Origin: an uncultured Bacteroidota bacterium
Lineage (GTDB): Bacteria > Bacteroidota > Bacteroidia > Chitinophagales > Chitinophagaceae
Assembly: GCA_903831935.1 (NCBI GenBank)
Contig: CAIKZP010000037.1
Coordinates: 43,645-107,644 of the forward strand
Direction of reading: 5' to 3'
DNA: 64,000 nucleotides
Within the stretch, counting starts at the first letter, position 1; every line of letters starts with the position of its first letter. Below are positions 46,291 through 54,875 of this stretch, piece by piece. Made by a program: the position numbers and the translations under genes. A model generated the notes under the pieces. That model saw only the letters and a list, made by a program, of their open reading frames with translations. It ran no database searches and had not been told where the DNA came from.

Positions 46291-46447
46291 ATTGGATATA
46301 CCCAACAAATCCTAATAATTCTTATTCACAAAATGTGGATAGAATTTATCCATGAAATTTCAATAAGCATATACCAACGATGCCTAGGAATAACTTAACA
46401 AAAAAATTACATTACAATCGTGTAAGAGCCAATAATTAAGCAATTTA

Positions 46448-47095
46448 TTATAGGGCTTTTAGTGCAGCAATGGTTGCAATAGGATCGGCAGATTTAAACA
46501 CTGTATTTCCTGCAACTAATACATCGGCACCTGCATCTAAGATTGACTTGGCATTTTCAAGTGTAACACCTCCATCAATTTCAATTAAAGTATTCGCACC
46601 ATGTTTTATAATCAATTGTTTGAGGGTTCTTATTTTTTCTAGTGTTTGAGGAATAAAAGATTGTCCACCAAATCCAGGGTTAACGCTCATGATACAAACC
46701 AAGTCTATATCTTGTATAATGTCTGCTAATAAATGCACTGGTGTATGCGGGTTTAAGGCAACCCCTCTTTTCATGCCAAGTGATTTGATTTGTTGCAGAT
46801 TCCTGTGCAAATGTGTACAGGCTTCATAATGTACAGTCAGTATATCGGCTCCTGCTTTCTTAAAAGCTTCGGCATATTGTTCTGGGTGTTCAATCATTAA
46901 ATGCACATCGCAAACCTTGGTTGTTGCAGTTCTTAATTGTTCAATTACAGGTAAGCCAAAACTAATATTTGGCACAAAACTTCCATCCATTACATCTAAG
47001 TGAAACCAGTCGGCAGCGCTCTTGTTTAACATGTCACATTCCGATGCTAATTGTAAAAAGTTACTGGCTAATAAAGAAGGAGCTATAATAGGCAT
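46448..47095 (-). CDS. rpe: Ribulose-phosphate 3-epimerase
   Basis: Interconverts ribulose 5-phosphate and xylulose 5-phosphate in the pentose phosphate pathway. The 215-residue TIM barrel has SLLASNFLQL (about 7-16), the metal-binding DWFHLDVMDGSFVPNISFG (about 31-49), VHLMIEHPE, the MSVNPGFGGQSF phosphate loop (about 138-149) and EIDGGVTLENA (about 175-185). A TAATTTTG box 49 bp upstream indicates its own promoter. It forms a metabolic pair with the transaldolase elsewhere in the window, but the two are not linked. Confidence 0.96.
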   Translation of the reverse strand: MPIIAPSLLASNFLQLASECDMLNKSAADWFHLDVMDGSFVPNISFGLPVIEQLRTATTKVCDVHLMIEHPEQYAEAFKKAGADILTVHYEACTHLHRNLQQIKSLGMKRGVALNPHTPVHLLADIIQDIDLVCIMSVNPGFGGQSFIPQTLEKIRTLKQLIIKHGANTLIEIDGGVTLENAKSILDAGADVLVAGNTVFKSADPIATIAALKAL

Positions 47096-47143
47096 TGATA
47101 CAATTTAATGGTGTTGATAGAAAGTTTTATTTGTATTTGGCAA

Positions 47144-47151
47144 CAAAATTA
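47144..47151 (-). promoter_or_regulatory. Candidate -7 box (TAATTTTG) of rpe
   Basis: Exact TAnnTTTG match on the minus strand, 48 bp before the rpe ATG, predicting a leader of about 45 bases. Confidence 0.5.
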
Positions 47152-47162
47152 CGATTTTGAAC

Positions 47163-47975
47163 TCAGCTACCCGAAGCCTTTTTTAAACGTGCAATAGCAT
47201 CGGCGGCTTCTTTTATAGACTTGTCTAAGGTTAGCGCTTTTTGATAATTGTCAATTGCAGCGGCTTTATCTGCTAATAACTCATTACATTTTGCCATCCA
47301 ATAATAGCCATCGGCATAATTGTTTTTTAGGGTTATTACTGTTTGAAATACCATTAAGGCATCTTTTGTTTTATGTTGGTCGTAATAAACGAAACCCTTT
47401 TCCATATAGGCTTCCATGTATGAATAGTTATTTGCAATGCATTGATTGAAAAATTGAATAGCATTGCTAGTGTTGCCAATTCTTGCATGGTAAATACCTG
47501 TTATAAATAGTGTATGTGCTAAATAGGTTCTGCCTAATTTCAAGTCAGCCACTTGTTTACAAAGGTTAAGTGATTCAGGATCTTTTTTTTCTGCATATAA
47601 GTTTGCTAAAGCCAATAAAGCGTCGGGGGAAGGATAGACTTTAATAGCATTTACGTATGCATTGATGGCATTGTTCGTGTCTTTATTATGGGTTGAAACC
47701 AATGCTTTTTTAAACCAGAGTCCAAAATTGGCTTTGTCTTTAATAATTAATGAGTCTAATTGGTTCAAGGATTCTTGATAATCGCCGGCGCTATCTAGTA
47801 CATCGGCTAGCTTAAAACGCAGTCCCATACTATCTGGGAATTGCTTTACAGTATTGGCTAATTCAATAATTGCTTTAGGCAATTGACTTGCTGTATTTGA
47901 TGAATCTGTTTTTTGTTGTTTTGGCTCACAAGCAAATAATAGTATCAATGCAATGAGGCTGATTCGGTATTTCAT
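47163..47975 (-). CDS. TPR-repeat lipoprotein
   Basis: A 270-residue lipoprotein with lipobox LLFAC (Cys16). Tetratricopeptide repeats fill residues 30-265 (for example LNQLDSLIIKDKANFGLWFKKALVSTHNKDTNNAINAYVNAIKVYPS). TPR proteins mediate protein-protein contacts; no catalytic site is seen. The ATG at 47975 is chosen because the upstream frame adds residues before the lipoprotein signal. It is divergent from the TolB-like protein gene, 91 bp apart, and upstream of rpe. Confidence 0.82.
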   Translation of the reverse strand: MKYRISLIALILLFACEPKQQKTDSSNTASQLPKAIIELANTVKQFPDSMGLRFKLADVLDSAGDYQESLNQLDSLIIKDKANFGLWFKKALVSTHNKDTNNAINAYVNAIKVYPSPDALLALANLYAEKKDPESLNLCKQVADLKLGRTYLAHTLFITGIYHARIGNTSNAIQFFNQCIANNYSYMEAYMEKGFVYYDQHKTKDALMVFQTVITLKNNYADGYYWMAKCNELLADKAAAIDNYQKALTLDKSIKEAADAIARLKKASGS

Positions 47976-48014
47976 ACAATAAAAGTACGTTGACAAAAAT
48001 TTCTATGACAGTTT

Positions 48015-48049
48015 TTTGACAATAGGCAGGCGCAAACTGCTTATTTTTG
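48015..48049 (+). promoter_or_regulatory. Promoter of the TolB-like gene: TTTG-N23-TATTTTTG
   Basis: TTTG (48015-48018) and TATTTTTG (48042-48049) are 23 bp apart, within the reported Bacteroidota range. Transcription would start about 14 bases before the ATG. Confidence 0.6.
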
Positions 48050-48066
48050 TATCATATTAACAATTT

Positions 48067-49152
48067 ATGAAAAAATATATTCTGTTATTTAGTCTCTTTT
48101 GTAGTGCTTTGAATGTAATTATTGCACAAGAAAAGTTAGCAATCCCTGATTCTGTTTTGTTTTCTGGGGAGAAGCATTTTAAGAATATTCGCCAATTAAC
48201 TTTTGGGGGAGACAATGCAGAAGCTTACTGGAGTTTCGACGGAAAGTCTATTATATTTCAACGAACCAATCCAAAAGAAGGGTTGATTTGCGACCAAATT
48301 TTTATTGGTAAAATACCAACCAAACCTGAGGAACCTTTTACTTATAAAATGGTCAGTTCAGGTAAAGGAAGAACCACTTGTTCTTATTTTTTACCTGATG
48401 GGAAACATATCATTTATGCTTCTACGCACTTGGGTGCCGATTCTTGCCCGCCAGTTCCAGATCGTTCAAAATATGGCAACAAGTACATTTGGCCTTTATA
48501 TGATTCCTATGATATTTTCATGGCAGATTTGAATGGAAAAATCGTAAAACAATTAACCACTGCAAAAGGCTATGACGCCGAAGGAACACTTTCTCCAGAC
48601 GGAAAAAAAATGATTTATTGCAGTGATAAAGACGGAGACCTTGATTTGTATATTATGGATTTACAAACCGGCAAAGAAAAAAAAGTAACCAATACTTTAG
48701 GATACGATGGTGGCGCTTGGTTTAGCCCAGACGGGAAAAAAATTGTATGGCGTGCAAGTAGGCCAAAAACAGCAGCAGAAGTGAAGGAGTATAAAGAATT
48801 ATTGGCAGAAGGAATGGTTGCTCCAACACATATGGAAGTATATGTTGCAAATGCAGATGGTTCTGATGCAAAACAAATTACTTTTTTAGAACAAGCAAAC
48901 TGGGCACCTAATTTTACACCAGACAGCAAACACATTATTTTCTGTAGTAATCACGAATACAAAAGGGGCTTTCCTTTTAATATGTACCTAACTGATATCA
49001 ATGGTAAAGGCTTAGAAAAAATTAGTCGTGACCGTGGCTTTGATGCTTTTCCAATGTTTAGCCCAAATGGCAAAAAAATTATTTTTGCAAGTAATAGAAA
49101 TAATGGGGGTACGCGGGATACTAATTTGTTTGTTGCTGATTGGGTAGAATAA
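48067..49152 (+). CDS. Exported TolB-like beta-propeller protein
   Basis: A 361-residue exported protein (signal peptide 1-20) made of WD40-like PD40 repeats. The repeats show the SPDGKKIxxxS pattern, for example LSPDGKKMIYCSDKDGDLDLYIMDL, FSPDGKKIVWRASRP, FSPNGKKIIFASNRNNGGTRDTNLFV. These form a six- or seven-bladed propeller as in TolB and related oligopeptide-binding proteins. No enzymatic domain is attached. The function is unknown; such propellers in Bacteroidota often bind peptides or scaffold envelope complexes. Confidence 0.85.
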   Translation: MKKYILLFSLFCSALNVIIAQEKLAIPDSVLFSGEKHFKNIRQLTFGGDNAEAYWSFDGKSIIFQRTNPKEGLICDQIFIGKIPTKPEEPFTYKMVSSGKGRTTCSYFLPDGKHIIYASTHLGADSCPPVPDRSKYGNKYIWPLYDSYDIFMADLNGKIVKQLTTAKGYDAEGTLSPDGKKMIYCSDKDGDLDLYIMDLQTGKEKKVTNTLGYDGGAWFSPDGKKIVWRASRPKTAAEVKEYKELLAEGMVAPTHMEVYVANADGSDAKQITFLEQANWAPNFTPDSKHIIFCSNHEYKRGFPFNMYLTDINGKGLEKISRDRGFDAFPMFSPNGKKIIFASNRNNGGTRDTNLFVADWVE

Positions 49153-49230
49153 ATCATTTAAAAGAATGATTTTGGCTTTTGGTTTCAGATGCTTATTTTC
49201 AATGAATCATTCTGTTAAAAAAAACTATTT

Positions 49231-49695
49231 ATGTATCAAGGACTATTGCACTTACACAGTTTATTGCGTTGGATAATTTTAGTATTGTTGGTGGTAAATA
49301 TTATTCGCCATTTTTCAGCATCCAATAATCCATTTAATAGTACCGATAAAAAATTAGGTTTATTCTTGATGATTGCGGCACACACAACCTTGTTGTTGGG
49401 CTTATACCAGTGGTTTACCGGCGATTTGGGCTTACATAAAATTCAAGAAATTGGCATGGCAGCAGCCATGAAAGATAGTGTGCATCGTTTTTGGATAGTG
49501 GAACATATTACAGGTACCATTTTGGCTGTTCTATTAATAACTATTGGAAGAGGCGTTGCCAAAAAATCAATGCCTGATGCTTCAAAACATAAACGATCGG
49601 CCATTATTTATTTGATAGCACTTATTATCATTTTGGCTGTTGTTCCTTGGCCATTTAGAGCAGGTATAGGACGTCCTTGGTTTCCAGGGATGTAA
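49231..49695 (+). CDS. Four-helix membrane protein with conserved histidines, possibly haem-binding
   Basis: A 154-residue integral membrane protein with four helices (about 12-28, 43-62, 88-107, 124-142). His9, His51 and His92 sit at or near helix ends or in helices 1-3, like axial haem ligands of cytochrome b-type proteins; the family in Bacteroidota is sometimes labelled cytochrome B, but no experimental role is known to me. The remaining basic segments are loops. No redox partner gene is adjacent. Confidence 0.65.
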   Translation: MYQGLLHLHSLLRWIILVLLVVNIIRHFSASNNPFNSTDKKLGLFLMIAAHTTLLLGLYQWFTGDLGLHKIQEIGMAAAMKDSVHRFWIVEHITGTILAVLLITIGRGVAKKSMPDASKHKRSAIIYLIALIIILAVVPWPFRAGIGRPWFPGM

Positions 49696-49699
49696 TTGC

Positions 49700-50194
49700 T
49701 TAACGCTTTCCTAGTTCAATCACTTCGCAGTCTTTAATGTCTTTGCCATCAATGGTGAATCTTATTAATGTGCGCATTTGGTGCCAACCGTGTTTTCCTG
49801 CGGCACCTGCATTCATATGTAAGCATTGGTATTGTTGGTCGTACATCACTTTAAGAATATGGGAGTGTCCGCTAATAAACAATTGAGGGCGATGCGTTTT
49901 AATTAATTGAATGGAATTAGGATTGTATTTTGGTGGGTATCCTCCAATATGAACCATTAAAACAGACACAGATTCGCATTCAAAAGAAAGAACTTCAGGA
50001 TATTCCGACCGAATATCATAACCGTCTATATTTCCATAAACACCTCTTAAAGGTTTTATTAATTTTAGTTCATCGGCAATTGAGGCATTGCCAAAATCGC
50101 CAGCATGCCATATTTCATGGCAATTGGCAAAGTGTTTGGCAACACTTGGGTCTATGTAACCATGTGTGTCTGAAATAAGACCTATACGCGTCAT
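49700..50194 (-). CDS. Metallophosphoesterase, YfcE/MJ0936 family
   Basis: A 164-residue cytoplasmic phosphodiesterase. Metal ligands: Asp8 and His10 (ISDTHGY), Asp33 (HAGDFG), Asn55 (GNIDGYD), His82 (VHIGGYP) and His pair GHSH (about 110-113). YfcE of E. coli is a manganese-dependent phosphodiesterase on small phosphodiesters; the natural substrate here is unknown. It is convergent with the four-helix membrane protein gene, 4 bp apart. Confidence 0.9.
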   Translation of the reverse strand: MTRIGLISDTHGYIDPSVAKHFANCHEIWHAGDFGNASIADELKLIKPLRGVYGNIDGYDIRSEYPEVLSFECESVSVLMVHIGGYPPKYNPNSIQLIKTHRPQLFISGHSHILKVMYDQQYQCLHMNAGAAGKHGWHQMRTLIRFTIDGKDIKDCEVIELGKR

Positions 50195-50315
50195 AATTCA
50201 AAATTAGTTGATTGCAAGTAGCAAATATTTTTTTGAAGGTATTTAAAATTAACAGTTTACACTTGCTTGAATCACTTGAAATTTTAGGTATTTTTATAGA
50301 ACTAATAATTCGTTG

Positions 50316-53111
50316 ATGAAGTATGTTTTAATACTACTATTTTCTATTTGTTGCAATCGCCTAATGGCGCAAGAATTTTCAGGGAATAGTAGTGCTGTTA
50401 AATGGCTACAAATAAATACCGATACGGTAAACATTATTTTCCCAAAAGGCATGGAAGCGAATGCCATGCACCTTGCTACAGTTGTACATGCTATTCAGCG
50501 CAATGATAGCGCTAGTTTGGGCGCACAATTAAAAAAAATAAACCTAGTTATACAAAACGAACAAACCTTCTCTAATGCTTATGTAGGACTTGCACCTTGG
50601 CGCTCTGAATTTTATACAACGCCTCCTCAAAATCCTTTTGAATTAGGTGCGAATAATTGGATAGACAATTTAGCAATACATGAATTTAGGCATGTACACC
50701 AGTATGCCAATTTCAATAAAGGTTTTTCGAAATTCGCCTCTTTTATTTTGGGCGAACAAGGAAGGGCAGTAGCTAATTCAGCGGCCATTCCAGATTGGTT
50801 TTTTGAAGGAGATGCCGTATATAATGAAACAAAGTATAGCAAACAGGGTAGGGGAACTTTGCCACTTTTTTTTAGTGGATTTCAGTCATTGTATAAAGCA
50901 GGGAAAGCGCCAAATTATCAGCAATTAAGGAATGGTTCATTTGTTGCTTATATGCCTAATCGGTATGAGTTGGGTTATTTATTAGTGAGTTATGGCAGAG
51001 GTAAATATGGGGATAGTATTTGGAAAACGGTTTCAAATAATGCGGCAAGATTTAAACCATTGGTATATCCATTCCAACAAGCTTTTAAAAACGCAACAGG
51101 TATTGCATTTAACCAGTTTGTATTTGAAGCAAAATCTTTTTACCAAACACAATGGAAAGAACAAAATGACGAACCGATTAAATGGCTAACAAGCCCATTG
51201 CCAAAGGATGTGGTTGACTATAAGTATCCTTATGCATTTTCAAATGAATCTTTAATAATACTAAAAAAATCATACAAAAAAAATCCTGCATTTTTTATTA
51301 TTAATCAAGACCAATCCGAAACAAAAATTGCCAACCAATCTATTGCAACTGACGATTATTTTTCTTACAATAATGGCAAAATAATTTATGCGGCAGACCA
51401 ACCAGATATTCGATGGGGCAATCGAGCATACAAACAACTCAAACTAATTGATGTTACTACCAAGGAAGAAAAAACAATTGTAAAAAACACCAAATACTTT
51501 TCTCCAGATATTTCGCACAATGGATTAAATATTCTAGCAGTGGAACTCCCTGCTAACACAGGCTCTTCAATTGTATTAATGGATTTGGCAGGTAATAAAA
51601 TAAATAGCAATTATGCTAACCAATTGATCTATGCCAATCCAAAGTTTTCGGCCAATGATCAGTGTGTTTATTACACTGCAAGAAACCAATTGGGAGAGAT
51701 GGCTTTGTTGAAAAAAGAATTAAACCATTTTGATACGGAACAAATTGTATTAAATTTTTCCAATGCGTTGATTGGATTTTTAACTGTTCAATCAGATACA
51801 TTAATTTTTACAACAACCAATCAAGGTCGCGACGAAATATGGGCCTATATTGATGGGGTAGCAAAAAAAGGACCATTTAAATTAGCTACTTATTCAACTG
51901 GTTTGTATCAAGGGGTAATTCGTTCGAACGGAACAATTGTTGCATCGGTTTTTACAGCATCTGGGTATCAACTAGGTCAATTAAACAACCATTTTGAAAG
52001 TATACAATATAAAAATGCATTGACAGATTTATATGTTCCTTCCATTTACAAAAAATCAGACCAACAGTTATTAGTTGGCTTAATTGATAGAAGTTTTGAA
52101 ATTACCAATTATTCAAAATCCTACAAACTTTTCAATTTCCATAGTTGGAGGCCAATGTATGAGCAACCGGAATATTCTTTTCGGCTCTATGGTCAAAACA
52201 TTTTAAATACACTCCAGTCTGAATTGGCATATACTTACAATGAAAATGAAGGGAGTAGTAAAATAGGATATGATGGCATTTATGGCGCGCATCTTTTACA
52301 GCCAGTATTTGGAATGAGTCAAACTTGGAATCGATCGGCCTATTTAAACAAAGACAGCTTGCTCCATTGGAATGAAACCAATGCTTATTTGGGAATTCAA
52401 TTACCCCTTAATTTTTCGGGCGGTCAATTTTATCGTTACCTAACAGTTAGTTCCTCTTATCACCTAAATCAAGTGAATTGGACAGGCATAGGAAAACAAA
52501 TGATGCCCAATGCTGGTATTAATTTTATTACTAGCAGTATTAGCTTTATTAGCCAGATTCAAAAAGCCAAACAACAAATTTATCCGCATTGGGGGCAACG
52601 CATATTGCTACAATACAAACAAGCGCTCGGCAATAGTAGTGCAAACCAAATTTTATTGAGTGGATCTTATTATCTGCCAGGACTGTTTAATAACCATAGT
52701 TTCGTTGTAACAGGGTCATACCAAGTAAGAGACACTTTGCAACAATATACTTACAGTAATAATTTTCCTTTTTCTAGGGGATATACGGCAATAGACTTTC
52801 CTAGTATGTGGAAACTAGGCCTTAATTACCACCTACCCATTGCTTATCCCGATTGGGGTTTTGGTAATCTGGTTTATTTTTCAAGAATCAGGGCAAATGC
52901 TTTTTTTGATTTTACAGAGGGTAAAAGTTTGCGAACAGGCAAAAAAACAAATTTTAGAACAGTAGGCGCAGAAATTCACTTCGATACTCGCTGGTGGAAC
53001 CAACAACCCGTAAGTTTTGGTATTCGGTATAGTCATTTGTTAGATTTAGAATATCGGGGTCAAACCCAACCCAATATTTGGGAATTTATTGTGCCAGTGA
53101 ATCTTTTTTAA
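50316..53111 (+). CDS. Gluzincin-like metallopeptidase domain fused to propeller and outer-membrane barrel
   Basis: A 931-residue exported protein (signal peptide 1-18) that joins three parts. Residues 20-250 resemble a peptidase MA-like (gluzincin) domain: zinc site His122-Glu123-x-x-His126 (HEFRH) and the third ligand Glu164 in the family-typical DWFFEGDA. A TolB-like propeller follows (about 280-580), shown by repeated strand blocks. The last 330 residues alternate hydrophobic strands with aromatic girdles, ending FIVPVNLF, as in outer-membrane barrels. A membrane-bound protease or a receptor with a protease-like sensor are both possible. ATG 50316 follows an in-frame TTG. Confidence 0.75.
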   Translation: MKYVLILLFSICCNRLMAQEFSGNSSAVKWLQINTDTVNIIFPKGMEANAMHLATVVHAIQRNDSASLGAQLKKINLVIQNEQTFSNAYVGLAPWRSEFYTTPPQNPFELGANNWIDNLAIHEFRHVHQYANFNKGFSKFASFILGEQGRAVANSAAIPDWFFEGDAVYNETKYSKQGRGTLPLFFSGFQSLYKAGKAPNYQQLRNGSFVAYMPNRYELGYLLVSYGRGKYGDSIWKTVSNNAARFKPLVYPFQQAFKNATGIAFNQFVFEAKSFYQTQWKEQNDEPIKWLTSPLPKDVVDYKYPYAFSNESLIILKKSYKKNPAFFIINQDQSETKIANQSIATDDYFSYNNGKIIYAADQPDIRWGNRAYKQLKLIDVTTKEEKTIVKNTKYFSPDISHNGLNILAVELPANTGSSIVLMDLAGNKINSNYANQLIYANPKFSANDQCVYYTARNQLGEMALLKKELNHFDTEQIVLNFSNALIGFLTVQSDTLIFTTTNQGRDEIWAYIDGVAKKGPFKLATYSTGLYQGVIRSNGTIVASVFTASGYQLGQLNNHFESIQYKNALTDLYVPSIYKKSDQQLLVGLIDRSFEITNYSKSYKLFNFHSWRPMYEQPEYSFRLYGQNILNTLQSELAYTYNENEGSSKIGYDGIYGAHLLQPVFGMSQTWNRSAYLNKDSLLHWNETNAYLGIQLPLNFSGGQFYRYLTVSSSYHLNQVNWTGIGKQMMPNAGINFITSSISFISQIQKAKQQIYPHWGQRILLQYKQALGNSSANQILLSGSYYLPGLFNNHSFVVTGSYQVRDTLQQYTYSNNFPFSRGYTAIDFPSMWKLGLNYHLPIAYPDWGFGNLVYFSRIRANAFFDFTEGKSLRTGKKTNFRTVGAEIHFDTRWWNQQPVSFGIRYSHLLDLEYRGQTQPNIWEFIVPVNLF

Positions 53112-53212
53112 AATTTTAAATTGGGATTATTTTATCATTTCTTAAAATTTGACGCCCTTTATGTGGATATTTTATGGCATATTTGCACCGAAATAGGCTT
53201 ATTTGGGCTGAT

Positions 53213-53259
53213 TTTCCACATTTTAAAGATTTTTTTCCACTTATTTTTCATATTTCCAC
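53213..53259 (+). repeat. Three TTTCCAC direct repeats ahead of infA
   Basis: TTTCCAC begins at 53213, 53234 and 53253, so the steps are 21 and 19 bp, close to two helical turns. They lie directly upstream of the infA -7 box. They may be a regulator site or A/T-tract UP-like sequence for the ribosomal operon; no protein is known. Confidence 0.5.
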
Positions 53260-53269
53260 TGCAAACTAA

Positions 53270-53277
53270 TATCTTTG
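53270..53277 (+). promoter_or_regulatory. -7 box (TATCTTTG) of the infA-rplQ ribosomal operon
   Basis: Exact TAnnTTTG match 16 bases before the infA ATG. It gives the ribosomal operon its own promoter, since the gene upstream is unrelated. Confidence 0.65.
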
Positions 53278-53293
53278 CAGCCCCAAAAATTGT

Positions 53294-53512
53294 ATGTCGA
53301 AACAACCGCTGATTAAACAAGATGGAGTAATTCTAGAAGCCTTAAGCAATGCTATGTTCAGGGTGAAGCTAGAAAACGGCCACGAAATACTGGCAACCAT
53401 CTCTGGTAAAATGAGGATGCACTACATCCGTATTCTTCCAGGTGATAAAGTGGGGGTTGAGATGAGCCCTTATGATTTGAGTAGAGGAAGAATCATCTTC
53501 CGTTACAAATAG
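53294..53512 (+). CDS. infA: Translation initiation factor IF-1
   Basis: Small OB-fold protein of 72 residues that binds the ribosomal A site during initiation. [71 protein letters not shown] matches IF-1 throughout. It is the first gene of the cluster; in most Bacteroidota secY and map precede infA, but here an unrelated surface protein does, and infA has its own promoter box. Confidence 0.97.
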   Translation: MSKQPLIKQDGVILEALSNAMFRVKLENGHEILATISGKMRMHYIRILPGDKVGVEMSPYDLSRGRIIFRYK

Positions 53513-53608
53513 TGGTAAGGACAAACAGGTAAAGGGATAAAATTATTTAGGTACCAATAAGCCAAAAAAGTTGCGAAAGCAATAAATAGGCGAAGAAAAA
53601 ACCATTTT

Positions 53609-53725
53609 ATGAAAGTTAGAGCTTCTATCAAAAAGCGCAGTGTTGATTGTAAGATTGTGAAGCGTAAAGGCAAGCTATACGTAATCAACAAAAAGAACCC
53701 TCGTTATAAGCAACGTCAGGGATAG
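53609..53725 (+). CDS. rpmJ: 50S ribosomal protein L36
   Basis: A 38-residue ribosomal protein, [38 protein letters not shown], matching the Bacteroidota L36 form. It has one Cys (14) and lacks the second half of the zinc-binding CxxC..C..H set of classical L36, so it is the zinc-independent type. It lies between infA (96 bp) and rpsM (63 bp) in the expected alpha-operon position and was too short for automatic ORF listing. Confidence 0.95.
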   Translation: MKVRASIKKRSVDCKIVKRKGKLYVINKKNPRYKQRQG

Positions 53726-53788
53726 TAAAACATTGGATCACTAAATTGGTGCTCTTAAATAAATAGTATAAAAACTTAAAATTAGAAT

Positions 53789-54169
53789 ATGGCTCGTATT
53801 GCCGGTATCGATATACCAAAGAATAAAAGAGGAGAAATTGGTCTAACCTATATTTTTGGGATTGGACGTTCAACTGCTCAGTATATTCTTACTAAAGCTG
53901 GTATTGACTTTAACAAAAAAGTAAATCAGTGGAACGACGAAGAACAAGGTGCTATTCGTAACATCATCAACTCCGAATTTAAGGTAGAAGGTGCTTTACG
54001 TAGTGAAGTTTCAATGAGCATCAAACGCTTATTGGATATTGCTTGTTATCGTGGATTGCGTCACCGTAAAGGTTTGCCTGTTCGTGGTCAACGTACCAAA
54101 ACGAATAGTCGTACTAGAAAAGGTAAACGTAAAACAGTTGCCGGTAAAAAGAAAGTTGCTAAGAAATAA
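53789..54169 (+). CDS. rpsM: 30S ribosomal protein S13
   Basis: A 126-residue protein binding the head of 16S rRNA and P-site t[34 protein letters not shown] is the standard opening, and the basic tail ([24 protein letters not shown]) contacts tRNA. Leader is A-rich without Shine-Dalgarno. Followed by a 171-bp gap with three hairpins before rpsK. Confidence 0.97.
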   Translation: MARIAGIDIPKNKRGEIGLTYIFGIGRSTAQYILTKAGIDFNKKVNQWNDEEQGAIRNIINSEFKVEGALRSEVSMSIKRLLDIACYRGLRHRKGLPVRGQRTKTNSRTRKGKRKTVAGKKKVAKK

Positions 54170-54174
54170 TTAGT

Positions 54175-54208
54175 CGAATGAGTGTGGTGCTTGCATCATA
54201 CTCATTCG
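54175..54208 (+). repeat. 15-bp hairpin after rpsM
   Basis: CGAATGAGTGTGGTG and its partner CATCATACTCATTCG enclose a CTTG loop; the stem is 15 pairs with two G-T wobbles. It begins 5 bases after the rpsM stop and could stabilise the mRNA or cause pausing between rpsM and rpsK. Confidence 0.6.
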
Positions 54209-54265
54209 TATTAAATAATCCGCTTCAGCTTGGATCTTCTGTAATAGAAAGGAGAGTGAATCGGT

Positions 54266-54288
54266 TCCCGAATCAGTTCGGGATTTTT
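54266..54288 (+). terminator. Terminator-like hairpin inside the ribosomal operon
   Basis: TCCCGAA-TCAG-TTCGGGA is a perfect 7-bp stem followed by five T. By shape it is a weak intrinsic terminator between rpsM and rpsK, so it may attenuate the downstream genes. The same arrangement is typical of REP-like palindromes (TCCCGAA...TTCGGGA). Confidence 0.5.
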
Positions 54289-54301
54289 CATTGTTAATCA
54301 G

Positions 54302-54319
54302 TCCCAAAAAAGTTTGGGA
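54302..54319 (+). repeat. Second REP-like palindrome ahead of rpsK
   Basis: TCCCAAA-AAAG-TTTGGGA: a 7-bp stem, 13 bp after the previous palindrome. The two share the TCCC/GGGA ends but differ at the paired third-last position, a compensatory change. Confidence 0.55.
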
Positions 54320-54340
54320 TGAATACCTCAAAAACAAAAA

Positions 54341-54751
54341 ATGGCAAAACCAACAAAAACGCAAAACAGTGCTAAAACTGCTGCGAAGAAAAGAATTGTA
54401 AAAGTTGACGCGGCTGGTGAAGTGCGTATTTCAGCAACTTTTAACAACATTATTATCAGCTTTACTAACAAAACCGGTCAGGTGATTAGTTGGAGCAGTG
54501 CTGGTAAAATGGGTTTCAAAGGTTCTAAAAAGAATACACCATATGCGGCTCAAATGGCTGCTGCCGATGCTGCAAAAGTTGCAGTTGATGCAGGTTTGAA
54601 AAGAGTAGACGTATTTGTGAAAGGCCCTGGTGCTGGACGTGAAAGTTCTATTCGTTCAATTGCACAATCAGGTATTGAAGTAACTTCTATCAAAGACGTT
54701 ACACCTTTACCACACAACGGTTGTCGTCCTCCAAAACAACGTAGAGTTTAA
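54341..54751 (+). CDS. rpsK: 30S ribosomal protein S11
   Basis: A 136-residue protein of the 30S platform. The core [49 protein letters not shown] and the ending [18 protein letters not shown] are the family signatures. N-terminal 20 residues are Lys/Ala-rich, a usual addition in Bacteroidota. Translation start follows an A-rich leader. Confidence 0.97.
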   Translation: MAKPTKTQNSAKTAAKKRIVKVDAAGEVRISATFNNIIISFTNKTGQVISWSSAGKMGFKGSKKNTPYAAQMAAADAAKVAVDAGLKRVDVFVKGPGAGRESSIRSIAQSGIEVTSIKDVTPLPHNGCRPPKQRRV

Positions 54752-54875
54752 TTTGTGTTGGCATTATTTCTTCATTGAAATGATTGCTAACCAAAACTAT
54801 TCATAAGGGCACTGCATCTATTTTAGATTTTTACTGATACAGTGTCGACATTAAAAAATCAACAAACAAAAAGAA

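Noticed and set aside
54174..54288. End of the ribosomal operon after rpsM
   Set aside because: The T run (five T) is short and rpsK-rplQ must still be expressed; read-through or weak attenuation is more likely than termination.
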